A DNA stretch of 64,000 bases, from NCBI GenBank assembly GCA_016699835.1, contig CP064987.1, positions 2,170,001 through 2,234,000 on the forward strand. Reading direction: 5' to 3'. The position numbers and the translations under genes were made by a program. This DNA is from Phycisphaerales bacterium. Its GTDB lineage: Bacteria; Planctomycetota; Phycisphaerae; Phycisphaerales; UBA1924. Shown piece by piece: positions 31,345 to 41,913 of the stretch; position 1 is the first letter of the stretch; the number at the start of each line of letters is the position of its first letter. The notes below the pieces were generated by a model. That model did not search any database. It saw only the letters and a program-made list of their open reading frames with translations, and had not been told where the DNA came from.

Positions 31345-32592
31345 ATGACGCTCCGTGAGGCCCATGTTCATCTGCCGTTGCTTGGCCGGGCGCTCATGCT
31401 GCCCGACTTTGGTGACATCGAGAGTGTGGATGAGTGTCTGGACCGTGTTCGGGAGATGGCAGCGCGCGCGAGCGGATGGGTTCTCGCGTGCGGCGCGCGC
31501 GTCGAAGGGTGGTCCGACAGGCGATGGCCGACGCTCGATGAGTTCGATTCGGCGACCGGTGGCGTCCCGGCGTGTGTGATGTCGTTCGACTATCACGCCG
31601 TGCTCGCGAACACGGCGGCGATGCGTGCATCAGGCGTTGACGCGCGCGCGCCCGAGGGCGGGATCGTGGTGCGCGACGCGGATGGGCGCGCGACGGGGCT
31701 GCTCCTGGAGCAGGCGGCACGCGCCGCCTGGAATGCCGCGCCCGAGCCGACGCCGGCGGAGCGGATCGAGCATGTTGCTGCCGCGTGCGCGCATCTTCAG
31801 GCGTTGGGTTTCGAGGAGGCGCACGACCTGCATGCACCGCTGTGGCTCGGGCCTGTGCTGCGCAGACTGCATCGCGAAGGGCGCGTCGGGCTGCGAGTCG
31901 GTGTGTACGTGCCTCACGCGGAGTTGCGTGTGGTCGTGGATGCGCGCGCGATGTGGGAGGGACCGGGGCTGCGGCTGCTCGGCTCGAAGTTGTTCGCCGA
32001 CGGGACACTCAACAGCCGGACGGCGAGCGTGCTGCATCCGTATGCCGAGGGGATGGCGGGGATGGAGCGTGGCGTGCTGCTGTTGTCGCGCGCACAGTTG
32101 TCGGCGGCGATGCGCGAGTGTGCGGATCTCGGCGTTGGGTTGGCGGTGCACGCGATCGGCGACAGGGCGGTGCGGGCGGTGCTGGATGCGCGCGCGGCGA
32201 TGGAGCACGAGGCGAGGCCTGCGCATGTACGGATCGAGCACGCGGAGTTGATCGACGCGGCGGATGTGCCACGGTTTGGCGAGTTGGGCGTGCTGGCGAG
32301 TGTGCAGCCGTGTCATTTGTTGGCGGACATCGAGGCGTTGACGCGGCTGGTGCCTGATCGAATGGATCGCGTGATGCCGTGGCGGGAGATGATCGATTCG
32401 GGGTTGAGGGCCGGTGAAGGGATTTTGTTCGGGAGTGATGCACCGATCGTGCGCGCGGATCCGAGTGATTCGATCCAGGCGGCGGTGGGGCGGGGGCGGC
32501 CTGGGGGAGTCCGGATTGCCGCGGGGCAGGCGATCACGGAAGGTGAGGCTTGGGAGGCGTTTGGGGTTGGGCGATGTCGATGGGTGGAGTAG
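31345..32592 (+). CDS. Amidohydrolase family 3 protein (YtcJ-like)
   Basis: Metal-dependent hydrolase, 415 residues. It begins with the metal motif EAHVHL (His7, His9) and contains the family signatures SKLFADGTLNSRTA, HAIGDRAVRAVLDA, RIEHAELID and GILFGSDAPIVRADP, which together define Amidohydro_3 enzymes. The usual N-terminal beta-sandwich is nearly absent: the chain starts right at the first metal motif. ATG 31345 fits this; an in-frame ATG at 31297 would add 16 residues without similarity. The substrate (an amide, carbamate or formamide) is unknown. It precedes atpG by 49 bases on the same strand. Confidence 0.87.
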   Translation: MTLREAHVHLPLLGRALMLPDFGDIESVDECLDRVREMAARASGWVLACGARVEGWSDRRWPTLDEFDSATGGVPACVMSFDYHAVLANTAAMRASGVDARAPEGGIVVRDADGRATGLLLEQAARAAWNAAPEPTPAERIEHVAAACAHLQALGFEEAHDLHAPLWLGPVLRRLHREGRVGLRVGVYVPHAELRVVVDARAMWEGPGLRLLGSKLFADGTLNSRTASVLHPYAEGMAGMERGVLLLSRAQLSAAMRECADLGVGLAVHAIGDRAVRAVLDARAAMEHEARPAHVRIEHAELIDAADVPRFGELGVLASVQPCHLLADIEALTRLVPDRMDRVMPWREMIDSGLRAGEGILFGSDAPIVRADPSDSIQAAVGRGRPGGVRIAAGQAITEGEAWEAFGVGRCRWVE

Positions 32593-32641
32593 ACTGGTTT
32601 GGCGAATGTCTGGATAGGGGTTTGCCTACTGTTTCGTCCTT

Positions 32642-33550
32642 ATGGCGAAGACTCGCGAGATCAAGAAGCGGATCAAGGCGGTTGGGAACATCCGCCGGAT
32701 TACCAAGACGATGCAGATGATCGCAACGGCGAAGTTCGCGGCGAGTCAGCAGCGTTCGACGGCGGGAAAGCCGTATACAGAGACGTTGTTTGAGTTGGTA
32801 ACGGAGTTGGCCCGGGCGATCGAGGGCGTGTCCCATCCGCTGCTTGGAGGGTCCAAGTCGAGCGCCGAGGCGAAGCCTTTGACGCTGATCGTGACGTCGG
32901 ATCGCGGGCTGTGCGGGCCATACAACGGCTCGGTGCTGCGGACGGCGATGGGGCACCTCAAGGCGAACCCGGCGTCGAAGACGGGGATCATCGAGGTTGT
33001 GGGGAAGAAGGGGATGGGGTTCCTGCGGTTCGCGGGGGTCGAGGTGACGCGGCAGCACTCGCAGTTTGGCGACAAGCCGAAGTTCGAGGACGTGCAGGAC
33101 CTGGCGCAGGTGTATATCGACAAGTTTGTGCGCGGCGAGGTGTCGTCGGTGCACGTGGTGTACATGAAGTATGTGAGCGCCGGGAAGCAGTCGCCGACGG
33201 TGATGCAGTTGCTGCCGTTCCAGGCGGAGACGGCGGGCTCTGCGAAGAGCGCGTCGAGCGCGTCATCGGGCGCGACCTCGAGCGGGGCGGCGTCGATCTA
33301 TGAGTTCTCGCCGGATGCCGAGTCGCTCTTGAATGATCTCTTGCCGGCGGCGGTGAAGGCAGTCTTGTTCCAGTCGTTCAACGACGCGATCGTGAGCGAG
33401 AATGTTGCCCGAATGGTGGCGATGAAGTCGGCGACGGACAACGCGGGGAAGATGGGGAAGCGGCTGACGCGCGTGTACAACCGGGCACGGCAGGCGCAGA
33501 TCACGACGGAGTTGACGGAGATCATCTCGGGGGCGGCGGCGCTGGAGTGA
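32642..33550 (+). CDS. atpG: ATP synthase F1 subunit gamma
   Basis: Rotor shaft of F1Fo ATP synthase. The 302-residue protein has the paired terminal helices of the family: N-terminal REIKKRIKAVGNIRRITKTM and C-terminal MVAMKSATDNAGKMGKRLTR ... ITTELTEIISGAAALE; the central SDRGLCGPYNGSV segment is also typical. A Ser/Ala-rich insert of about 20 residues lies near 200-218. No other atp gene is nearby: an amidohydrolase precedes it and a terminator follows, although atpG normally lies between atpA and atpD. It may be the sole gamma gene moved away from the operon or a second copy. Confidence 0.95.
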   Translation: MAKTREIKKRIKAVGNIRRITKTMQMIATAKFAASQQRSTAGKPYTETLFELVTELARAIEGVSHPLLGGSKSSAEAKPLTLIVTSDRGLCGPYNGSVLRTAMGHLKANPASKTGIIEVVGKKGMGFLRFAGVEVTRQHSQFGDKPKFEDVQDLAQVYIDKFVRGEVSSVHVVYMKYVSAGKQSPTVMQLLPFQAETAGSAKSASSASSGATSSGAASIYEFSPDAESLLNDLLPAAVKAVLFQSFNDAIVSENVARMVAMKSATDNAGKMGKRLTRVYNRARQAQITTELTEIISGAAALE

Positions 33551-33573
33551 TCGTTGGAATCATCAAGGAAAAG

Positions 33574-33611
33574 ACACGGCACGGGCGGTTGCTCGTGCCG
33601 TGTGTGTTTTT
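33574..33611 (+). terminator. Terminator after atpG
   Basis: ACACGGCACG (33574-33583) pairs perfectly with CGTGCCGTGT (33594-33603), followed by GTTTTTG. It lies 23 bases after the atpG stop. Confidence 0.85.
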
Positions 33612-33633
33612 GTGGTGATGTGTAGAGGAGGAA

Positions 33634-33665
33634 GGTCACAGGCGGGACGCCTCCCTCCCTGTGCC
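33634..33665. repeat. Intergenic hairpin, CACAGGCG-GGA-CGCC type
   Basis: GGCG and CGCC pair around GGA, with outer CACAG/CTGTG. A closely related copy is at 41869-41891 and both continue GCCACGAG, so these two are true sequence repeats. Confidence 0.6.
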
Positions 33666-33724
33666 ACGAGATTGGGTAGAAAGAAAGACACCCGTCTAGA
33701 GCGCGGCGTCACCTTGGGCCTTGG

Positions 33725-33766
33725 GACACCGCTCTGGAGAGCGGTGCCACCTGAAGCGGTGCCACC
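33725..33766. repeat. Intergenic hairpin, ACCGCTC-TGGA-GAGCGGT type with trailing half copy
   Basis: ACCGCTC (33728-33734) pairs with GAGCGGT (33739-33745) around TGGA, followed by GCCACC and then a second GCGGTGCCACC. Related to copies at 34908 and 41149. Confidence 0.6.
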
Positions 33767-33789
33767 AAGAGAGGGCCGTCAGCGGAGGA

Positions 33790-34743
33790 TTAGTGCTCGT
33801 CGTGGTGGGTGGGCTGGGCGTCGGCGTGGGTGGGGGTGTTGTGGGCGGGTTGGGTGGCGTTGCGGATAGTGGCGAAGGCCTCGATGAGCGGGGTTTGCCA
33901 GGGGTGCTCGCCGAGGAACTCGACCTTTCCTGTGGAGATGTCGCAGACGGCTCCGACGACCTTGACCTTGCCCTCGCGGACGAGTTCGACGGTGGCGGGG
34001 CTGGTCTGGAAGACATCGAAGATGCTCTGCCAGACGTTCTCGACGACGGCGGTGGGAGCGATGGTGTTGGGGTCTGTGGAGTTCATCGTGGCCTTGGCGC
34101 GATCGACGGCGGGGTGGATCTCGTTGAGGAGGGCGCCGATGTTGCCGGGGGCCGGGGAGTCGGAGCTGGCGAAGGTCTGGCAGGCGGCGGTGACGGCGCC
34201 GCACTTGGTGTGCCCCATGACGACGAGGAGCGGGGTGTGGAGGTGCTCGAGGCCGTACTCGATGGTGCCGGCTTCGGTGGCGGTGATGACGTTTCCGGCG
34301 ACGCGGAGGACGAAGAGATCGCCGACGCCCTGATCGAAGATTCGCTCGACGGGGAGTCGTGAGTCGGCGCAGGTGAGGATGGTGACGCGCGGGTGCTGGC
34401 CATTGGCGGCGGTGTCGGCTCGGCGCTGGGTGGAGGAGTTGGGATTCTGGGTGTTGCCGTTGGCCCAGCGGGCGTTGCCCTCGGTGAGCCAGGCGAGGAC
34501 CTGGTCGGGGGTTGTGGGCTCGGCGGTGTCGGTGGCGGCGTTCGTCGTCGTGTGCGCGTCGGCGGCTGGCGCGTGGGTGTTGTCGGTGGTGGGCTTGGTG
34601 TGGGTGGATTTGGTGGTAGTGGAGTGCGCGGGCGCGTGCTTGGGGGCGCTCTTGCTTGGGGTGGTGTGGCCTGGCTCGCCGGCGAGGAGGACGAGGGGCG
34701 TGGCAGCGGCGGCGGCGAGGAGGGCGATCGTTCGAGCGTTCAT
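33790..34743 (-). CDS. Exported beta-class carbonic anhydrase
   Basis: Zinc enzyme interconverting CO2 and bicarbonate. The mature domain carries all beta-class ligands: Cys125, Asp127 and Arg129 in TCADSR, His178 and Cys181 in GHTKCGA. ATG at 34743 has GGAG upstream and gives a signal peptide (MNARTIALLAAAAATPLVLLAG) followed by a 60-residue Thr/His/Ala/Pro-rich linker before the enzyme domain, for 317 residues in total. A His-rich tail (PTHADAQPTHHDEH) ends the chain. Beta-carbonic anhydrases are mostly cytoplasmic, so the export signal is notable. It is convergent with atpG across a region holding a terminator and two repeats. Confidence 0.93.
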   Translation of the reverse strand: MNARTIALLAAAAATPLVLLAGEPGHTTPSKSAPKHAPAHSTTTKSTHTKPTTDNTHAPAADAHTTTNAATDTAEPTTPDQVLAWLTEGNARWANGNTQNPNSSTQRRADTAANGQHPRVTILTCADSRLPVERIFDQGVGDLFVLRVAGNVITATEAGTIEYGLEHLHTPLLVVMGHTKCGAVTAACQTFASSDSPAPGNIGALLNEIHPAVDRAKATMNSTDPNTIAPTAVVENVWQSIFDVFQTSPATVELVREGKVKVVGAVCDISTGKVEFLGEHPWQTPLIEAFATIRNATQPAHNTPTHADAQPTHHDEH

Positions 34744-34907
34744 GCGGACTCTCCGGTTGGGGGTTGCGGGCGAGTGGCCCGTGGACCGGAGCATCGGCGA
34801 GGCGCGTGAGGGTGTTGAATGGAGGGGGGGAGGAGCGGGGTTATCGCTCGTTGGGATGTGGATTGTGCGGGAGGGACACGTGGGTTGGTGGGGGGTTGTG
34901 AGAGAAG

Positions 34908-34932
34908 GACACCGCGTAAAGCGAGCGGTGTC
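34908..34932. repeat. Intergenic hairpin GACACCGC/GCGGTGTC
   Basis: Perfect 8-base arms around a 9-base loop, between two minus-strand genes. The arm sequence matches the repeat at 33725 (GACACCGC...GCGGTG). Confidence 0.55.
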
Positions 34933-34948
34933 ACACGAAACGGATCAC

Positions 34949-36097
34949 CTAAAAGAGTCGATCGATGAGGGACATGACGATCTCGAAGGCGATGAGGAGG
35001 ATAATGATCCACTCGAGGATTTCCATGCGTCGGACGGTGGCGCGGTCGGCGAGTTTCTGGTAGATGCTGTCGATGGTGGAGAGTTTGCGCAGGACACTCT
35101 GGTCCCACTCGGGGAGGTGGAATCGATTGGTGGCGAGGCGGTAGAGCCGGGCGAGGTGCTGGTCGCCGAGGAGTTTGAGAGCGTTGTTGACGCCCTCGAA
35201 GAGCATGGTGTTGTCGGCCTGGAGTTGGGCGACTCTGGCGATGGCGCGATCGTGGATGGCGAAGCGGCGCGAGCCCCTGGATTGGAGGAGGGTGTACGCG
35301 GTCTCGAGGGATTGATCGAGGCGGTCGTCGAGGAAGCGCATCTCGAGGAGTTCGACGTTGGCGAACTCGAGGGCGGCGGTGGCGTCGGCGGGGGTGGGGT
35401 CAAAGAGGATCGCGGCGTTGAAGTCGATGAGGGCGGCGTCGGTGGTGGAGTACGAGAGGCGCGAGGCGAGGGCGTCGTCGATCTCGTGCGTGGAGAGGGG
35501 CGTGCTCTCGGCGCGGAGGATGGCGGCGAGGGGAGCGCGGGCGGAGGCGAGGAAGTTGTCGAGGGTGCAGGAGGAGCCGTCGAGTGAGATGGAGGACTCT
35601 TCGATCTGGAAGATGGCGTAGTCCTCGACGATTGGGGCGATCGCGGGCTGACGGATCGCGGGGGCGAGAAGGGTCAGGAGTTCATCGAGTCGGGCGCGGG
35701 CGTCGGCGAGGATGGACTCGTTCTCGTAGAGGGACTCGCTGATGTGGAGGAGATCGGGGAGCGTGCCGAGGATGGGGAGGGAATAGGAGAGGGAGACGGC
35801 GCCGAAGTCGAAGATGGTGGCCTCGATGGCGTGGGCGGTGGAGGTGTTGGCGAGTGGGATGGGCGAGGCGGGTCGCGCGACGCGGAGTGGGGCGGGGTTG
35901 TAGGCGAAGTATCTCGGGCTTCGGCGGATGCGCTGGAGAACGCCCCGGCCTTCGGAGGAGGCGGCGTCCTTGGCGAGGAGGCGGTCGGCGGCGGCGAGAT
36001 CGATGGAGAAGCCGACGTCGAAGGCGAGGAGGAGGATGGCCCGGCCTTTGGTGACGGTGAGCGTGGCGGAGGAGATTGAAAAATGCGGGAGGGTCAT
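34949..36097 (-). CDS. RMD1/YagE (DUF155) family protein
   Basis: 382 residues. The C-terminus has the family hallmark: RRMEILEWIIILLIAFEIVM, a conserved charged motif running into a single membrane helix, preceded by LRKLSTIDSIYQKLADR. Upstream is a mostly soluble alpha/beta region (ATIFDFGAVSLSYSL) as in yeast Rmd1 and human RMND1. Molecular function in bacteria is unknown. The gene lies downstream of nothing on its own strand and is divergent from the lipoprotein gene at 36192. Confidence 0.85.
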   Translation of the reverse strand: MTLPHFSISSATLTVTKGRAILLLAFDVGFSIDLAAADRLLAKDAASSEGRGVLQRIRRSPRYFAYNPAPLRVARPASPIPLANTSTAHAIEATIFDFGAVSLSYSLPILGTLPDLLHISESLYENESILADARARLDELLTLLAPAIRQPAIAPIVEDYAIFQIEESSISLDGSSCTLDNFLASARAPLAAILRAESTPLSTHEIDDALASRLSYSTTDAALIDFNAAILFDPTPADATAALEFANVELLEMRFLDDRLDQSLETAYTLLQSRGSRRFAIHDRAIARVAQLQADNTMLFEGVNNALKLLGDQHLARLYRLATNRFHLPEWDQSVLRKLSTIDSIYQKLADRATVRRMEILEWIIILLIAFEIVMSLIDRLF

Positions 36098-36191
36098 GCG
36101 GCGCTCGCGTTTCGGACGGAATCATGGTACCGTACGCGATGGCCGAGCGGGGATGTGTGTGCTCGTAGGTGTGTGGCGAAGGAGGTTGGCG

Positions 36192-36524
36192 ATGAAGCGG
36201 CAACTGGCGTCGGTGGTGTTGGGCGTGACGGTGGCGGTGGGGACGTTGTCGAGCGTGATGGTGCTCGGCGGCTGCGAGGAGAAGATCACGCAGTCGAACG
36301 CGGACAAGGTGACGACGGGGATGACGCGCCAGCAGGTGGAGCGGATTTTGGGGAAGGGTGTTCGACAGGACATCGGAGGCGTGAGCATCGGGGCGAGCGG
36401 GCTGGCCGGGGGCGCGGGATCGTCGGGGAATCGCGAGGTGTACGAGTGGAAGAAGGGCGGGAAGGTGATCACGATCACGTTCCAGGATGACAAGGTGGTT
36501 GATAAGTTGACGCGGGGGTTGTAG
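36192..36524 (+). CDS. Small lipoprotein, SmpA/BamE-like
   Basis: 110 residues with a lipoprotein signal ending LGGC (Cys28 lipidated). The mature part has TTGMTRQQVERILGKG, matching the G-M-T-x-x-Q-V-x-x-L-L-G pattern of SmpA/OmlA (BamE) domains, then a Gly-rich loop and strands EVYEWKKGGKVITITFQDDK. AGGAGG lies eight bases before the ATG at 36192. It may help outer-membrane protein assembly, but the domain is common in unrelated small lipoproteins. Confidence 0.8.
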   Translation: MKRQLASVVLGVTVAVGTLSSVMVLGGCEEKITQSNADKVTTGMTRQQVERILGKGVRQDIGGVSIGASGLAGGAGSSGNREVYEWKKGGKVITITFQDDKVVDKLTRGL

Positions 36525-36595
36525 ATCGACCTGTTTGAGTGGTCGGTGTCGTGGGTGGTTCGAGTTGAGAGCGGCCATGTGTCGGTTGATTGGAC

Positions 36596-37639
36596 TCAAT
36601 CACCGATTGCGAGTTCGGTGACGACGTGTTCCACGCCTTCGACGACTCGGGCCATGCGTTGATAATCCAGAGTGTTGGGCATGTCGGCGAGCGTGTGGTA
36701 GTTCGGGTTTCGAAATGGTGCCGTCCCTGTCACCATCAATGCCTCATACCCGACCTTCCAGAACGCCCAGTGGTCGCTCCAGGCGACGCCTGGCACGAAC
36801 CAGGGGAGGGCGGCCCCTTCGCTTGGGAACTCGGTCGATTCACGAAAGGTGCGCAAGGACCGCTTGAGGAGCCCTCGTCCCGAGTAGTTCCCCACGAACG
36901 CGATGAAATCGCCTCGATCCGGGTACATCATCCCTAGCGGCGGCGGGTACTGCTGCGAGCTCGCTTTGTCTGAGTAGTACCCGATCGACTCCAGGCTGAT
37001 CATCGCCTTGATGTTGTCGCCGTTCTCCTTGCACGCCCGTGCGTACACCAGGCTTCCCATGTCCTCTGTCATGAACGATGGCGGCTCCTCGTTCACGAAC
37101 AGCACGTAGCGCACGGTCCGCTCGTGTGGCGTGTTGGCTCCACGTCGCGCGAGTGCGAGCACCGCCGCCACTCCTGACGCGTTGTCGTCGGCGCCGGGCG
37201 CTCCCTGATACGAGTCGTAATGGGCGCCCACCACGATGATCTCATTCGCCCGGGTTGTGCCGGGGACGGTGACCTCGAGATTTGGGCACGCCGCCCCACG
37301 CTTCACGAACGAGTGCTCGTTGACCTCGTAGCCCGCGCGTTCCAGTGCATGCTTCAGCCACAACGCTGTCTCGGCGAATCGCCTCGGATAGAACGTGCTC
37401 CGCTGCCCGCCCTCGCTCGCGAGGTGCTCCACATCACGCTTCAGTAGCTCGCTGAGTTCACGCTGCTGCGCCGTCAACGCGGGCAACTCGCCCGTGTACG
37501 ACCGTCCCGGCATGCGCAGCATCGCCAAGTACGAGTGCACCAGCCCGATCGCGCACACCACGCCGAAGACTGCCAGGCGTTTCAACGCCGCGCGAGTCAC
37601 AAAGCGGAATTGTCGCTTCTTCTTTGGTGCTGAATCCAT
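36596..37639 (-). CDS. M28 family zinc peptidase, membrane-anchored
   Basis: 347 residues. A basic N-terminus and a membrane segment (LAVFGVVCAIGLVHSYLAML, about 22-41) place the enzyme outside the cytoplasm. Metal ligands are in the M28 order: His140 and Asp142 (GAHYDS), Asp151 (GADDNASG), Glu184/185 (NEEPPSF), a further acidic site in SLESIGYYSD, and a late histidine in NYHTLADMPNTLD. Probable aminopeptidase. Plausible ribosome site GAGGAGCC precedes ATG 37639, and an 8-bp inverted repeat sits just upstream, suggesting a dedicated regulator. Confidence 0.9.
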   Translation of the reverse strand: MDSAPKKKRQFRFVTRAALKRLAVFGVVCAIGLVHSYLAMLRMPGRSYTGELPALTAQQRELSELLKRDVEHLASEGGQRSTFYPRRFAETALWLKHALERAGYEVNEHSFVKRGAACPNLEVTVPGTTRANEIIVVGAHYDSYQGAPGADDNASGVAAVLALARRGANTPHERTVRYVLFVNEEPPSFMTEDMGSLVYARACKENGDNIKAMISLESIGYYSDKASSQQYPPPLGMMYPDRGDFIAFVGNYSGRGLLKRSLRTFRESTEFPSEGAALPWFVPGVAWSDHWAFWKVGYEALMVTGTAPFRNPNYHTLADMPNTLDYQRMARVVEGVEHVVTELAIGD

Positions 37640-37651
37640 GACCGGCTCCTC

Positions 37652-37671
37652 ATGCTAGTGTATACTAGCAT
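37652..37671. promoter_or_regulatory. Inverted repeat, candidate operator of the M28 gene
   Basis: ATGCTAGT (37652-37659) and ACTAGCAT (37664-37671) form perfect 8-base arms around GTAT, 12 bases upstream of the M28 ATG on its minus strand and overlapping a possible ribosome/promoter region. It is A+T-rich against a GC-rich background, as expected for a repressor site. The binding protein is unknown. Confidence 0.55.
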
Positions 37672-37711
37672 ATTCGGGAGCCCGGCGGCTGAGATCCATG
37701 GAATCTGCAGA

Positions 37712-38686
37712 TCACGGCGACAGACGAGCCGGTTTCTCCACGCCACGCCGCTTCCACGCCCGCTGGCATCTGGTGCACACAACGCACCCATCGAACTGCG
37801 GCGTCGCATCCTCGGGCAGCGGCATGCCACACGAGTTGCACAACCCCAGCACATCCACCGGCACTCGGACAAGGGCGACGTGCACACCCACACGATGGAC
37901 CACATGCAGCACGACAATCCCGATAGCCCCAACGACAACCAAGACGGCGGTATACTCGAACAACTCTGGCCGATCGACGCGCCGGATGAGCAGCGTGCTC
38001 ACCACGATCCACGCGACGACGACCGCCGGCACCGCCCAGCGCAGAATGCTCATCCGCTTCTTGTGGGCGATCGCCTTCATCTCGTACCACACGCCGGGCC
38101 GAGGCACGCCATTGCCCAACCACCGCGGCGGCCATTGCCATTTGTGCTCCATCGGCACGCCGCGATCGTCGTCGAACAGATCGCTGGCATTTGAGCGGCT
38201 CGAGAGGCCCATGCCAAACATACCCGATAGTCGCTCGACGTTCTGATCGGCCCAGATGAATCGATCCCTGTGCCACGAGGCACCGCACTCCGGGCAGGTG
38301 CAGAACCCTTCGGCATCCTCGGCGATCGGATGAAGGTCATAGCCGCACGCGCCGCAGCGCCGATAGGCCGTCACCAACGACACCACCGGCGATTGGGTCT
38401 GTCGCTGCGTGTGCCTGCTCCAGTAGTATTGACCGATATCAACAAAGAAAGCCCACACGAGCAGTGCAAAGAGACCGCCTAGGGACACTTTGGTAATCGA
38501 GCCGCTCCACGCCCAGTACAGCATCCCCATACTGGCTATGACAATCACGACACCACTCATGATCCGGTTTCGACGCGCGTACGACTCCGAGAGATCGCTC
38601 GCGATCACAGAACCGCCCACAAAGGTAATGGGCCTGCCCCGATCATCGAGGAGTTCGGGCTCGCGTTGACGGCGAAAGAGCCGCAT
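37712..38686 (-). CDS. Membrane protein with zinc ribbons
   Basis: 324 residues from the ATG at 38686 (MRLFRRQREPELLDD); an upstream in-frame start at 38752 would overlap the prkA gene end. Two N-terminal membrane segments (IMSGVVIVIASMGMLYWAW, LGGLFALLVWAFFVDIGQYY) are followed by a zinc ribbon CGACGYDL ... CTCPECGASW, then two more membrane segments (WAVPAVVVAWIVVSTLLI, AVLVVVGAIGIVVLHVVH) and a second cysteine pair set CNSCGMPLP ... CVVCTRCQ. No known family. It lies between prkA and the M28 gene on the same strand. Confidence 0.75.
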   Translation of the reverse strand: MRLFRRQREPELLDDRGRPITFVGGSVIASDLSESYARRNRIMSGVVIVIASMGMLYWAWSGSITKVSLGGLFALLVWAFFVDIGQYYWSRHTQRQTQSPVVSLVTAYRRCGACGYDLHPIAEDAEGFCTCPECGASWHRDRFIWADQNVERLSGMFGMGLSSRSNASDLFDDDRGVPMEHKWQWPPRWLGNGVPRPGVWYEMKAIAHKKRMSILRWAVPAVVVAWIVVSTLLIRRVDRPELFEYTAVLVVVGAIGIVVLHVVHRVGVHVALVRVPVDVLGLCNSCGMPLPEDATPQFDGCVVCTRCQRAWKRRGVEKPARLSP

Positions 38687-38735
38687 GACTCGCGGATCGT
38701 ATGGCCGATACCGCGAGCATCCGTCGGCATGGCCG

Positions 38736-40880
<2,145 letters not shown>

Positions 40881-41187
40881 GCTTCGGCCCTCCCTGAACA
40901 TGATCGACGGCGGGCCACGGCTGGAGACCGTGGCGCACTCGAGAAGCCCCAGGCCGAGAAGATGTATCGACCGGGCGGGCGCCGAACGCCAGCCTTGGCG
41001 GGGCGAATGTGTCCAGGGAGTTATACGTCCGAGAGAAGTGGTCGGATCGCGCCGGGGTCGCGGGTTGGTGTGGGGTGATGGATGGGGATAGAGGGCGTGG
41101 GACGCGTGGAGGGTGAAGCGATGGTGTTGGAGCGGTGATGGTCGGGCGGTGGAACGCCGCTGCGGAGAGCGGTCCCAGCGGGAGGGA
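40881..41187. other. 307-bp intergenic region upstream of prkA
   Basis: Holds the prkA leader and, at 41149-41180, a GGA-type hairpin (CCGCT/AGCGG with flanking GGAAC and GTCCC) just after the GNAT stop. The prkA frame stays open here, but codon use and content (Arg/His/Pro-rich) look non-coding. Confidence 0.45.
41149..41180. repeat. Intergenic hairpin related to 33725 and 34908
   Basis: CCGCT and AGCGG arms with GCGGAG between, in the context GGTGGAACGCCGCTG...GAGCGGTCCCAGCG. The GAGAGCGGT block is shared with the repeat at 33725. Confidence 0.5.
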
Positions 41188-41787
41188 TTAGTCGTTTGAA
41201 TCGGCGAGGGATTTGCTGAGGATGGCGCTCTTGTAGTTGGTGTAGGGCCACTGCCAGAGTTCGATGAAGCGGTAGCCACGCTTCATGTAGAAGCGCATGA
41301 GGTTGGAGTCGGGCTCGGCCATGCTGAGGGCGAGTTCCTTGGCGCCGCATTGGCTGGCGCGGAGTTCGACGGTGCCCAGGAGCATCTGGCCTATGCCATG
41401 GCCCTGGTAGTGGGGGTCGACGCCGAACTGGGAGAAGGAATCGACCCAGTTGTTGGCGAACCAGGGTGGGCCTTTGGCGTCCTCGATCTCGTGGAAGAGG
41501 ATGGTGCCGACGAAGTGCTCGACGGGGCCTTGATCGGTGTCTTCGGTGAGCGTGGCGAGGTAGCACTCGCCCGAGGCGCATCGGCGCGCGGTGGTCTCGT
41601 CGTCCTGGCGGCCTGCGAGGGGGCGGAGGCCCATGGCGACTTGGGCGGCGTAGGCGTGGTGGAGGAGGCGCGTGACCTTGGGGATGGAGTCGTGGTCGGT
41701 GAGCCGGCGGACAGCGACAACGGGGCGGACGCGCTCGGCGGAATCGGTGTGGGCGAGGCCGGTCTTGACCTGCTTGGGCGAGAGCAT
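41188..41787 (-). CDS. GNAT-family N-acetyltransferase
   Basis: 199 residues from ATG 41787. The acetyl-CoA binding motif is FGVDPHYQGHGIGQMLLGTV (V-x-P-x-x-Q-G-x-G-x-G/A), followed by LALSMAEPDSNLMRFYMKRGY, the standard motif B with Asn-x-x-x-x-x-F-Y and G-Y. The N-terminal part has VRRLTDHDSIPKVTRLLHHAY. Substrate unknown. It is divergent from the thioesterase gene at 41914, separated by a repeat. Confidence 0.85.
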   Translation of the reverse strand: MLSPKQVKTGLAHTDSAERVRPVVAVRRLTDHDSIPKVTRLLHHAYAAQVAMGLRPLAGRQDDETTARRCASGECYLATLTEDTDQGPVEHFVGTILFHEIEDAKGPPWFANNWVDSFSQFGVDPHYQGHGIGQMLLGTVELRASQCGAKELALSMAEPDSNLMRFYMKRGYRFIELWQWPYTNYKSAILSKSLADSND

Positions 41788-41868
41788 GGGAGAGGAGTGT
41801 AGTGGGGCGGCAAGGCAATTGAGGACAATGTGCGGAGTGTGTATTGCGAGAAGTTGGTCGGAGAGGGA

Positions 41869-41891
41869 GGCACAGGCGGGACGCTTGTGCC
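41869..41891. repeat. Intergenic hairpin GGCACA...TGTGCC
   Basis: GGCACA (41869-41874) pairs with TGTGCC (41886-41891); inner bases AGGCG/CGCTT flank GGA. It is nearly identical to 33634-33665 and continues with ACGAG as that copy does. Confidence 0.6.
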
Positions 41892-41913
41892 ACGAGCGTT
41901 GGTAGGATGTGTC

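Noticed and set aside
40881..41279. N-terminal extension of PrkA
   Set aside because: The frame is open, but the good ribosome site at ATG 40880 and the low-complexity content upstream argue against it being translated.
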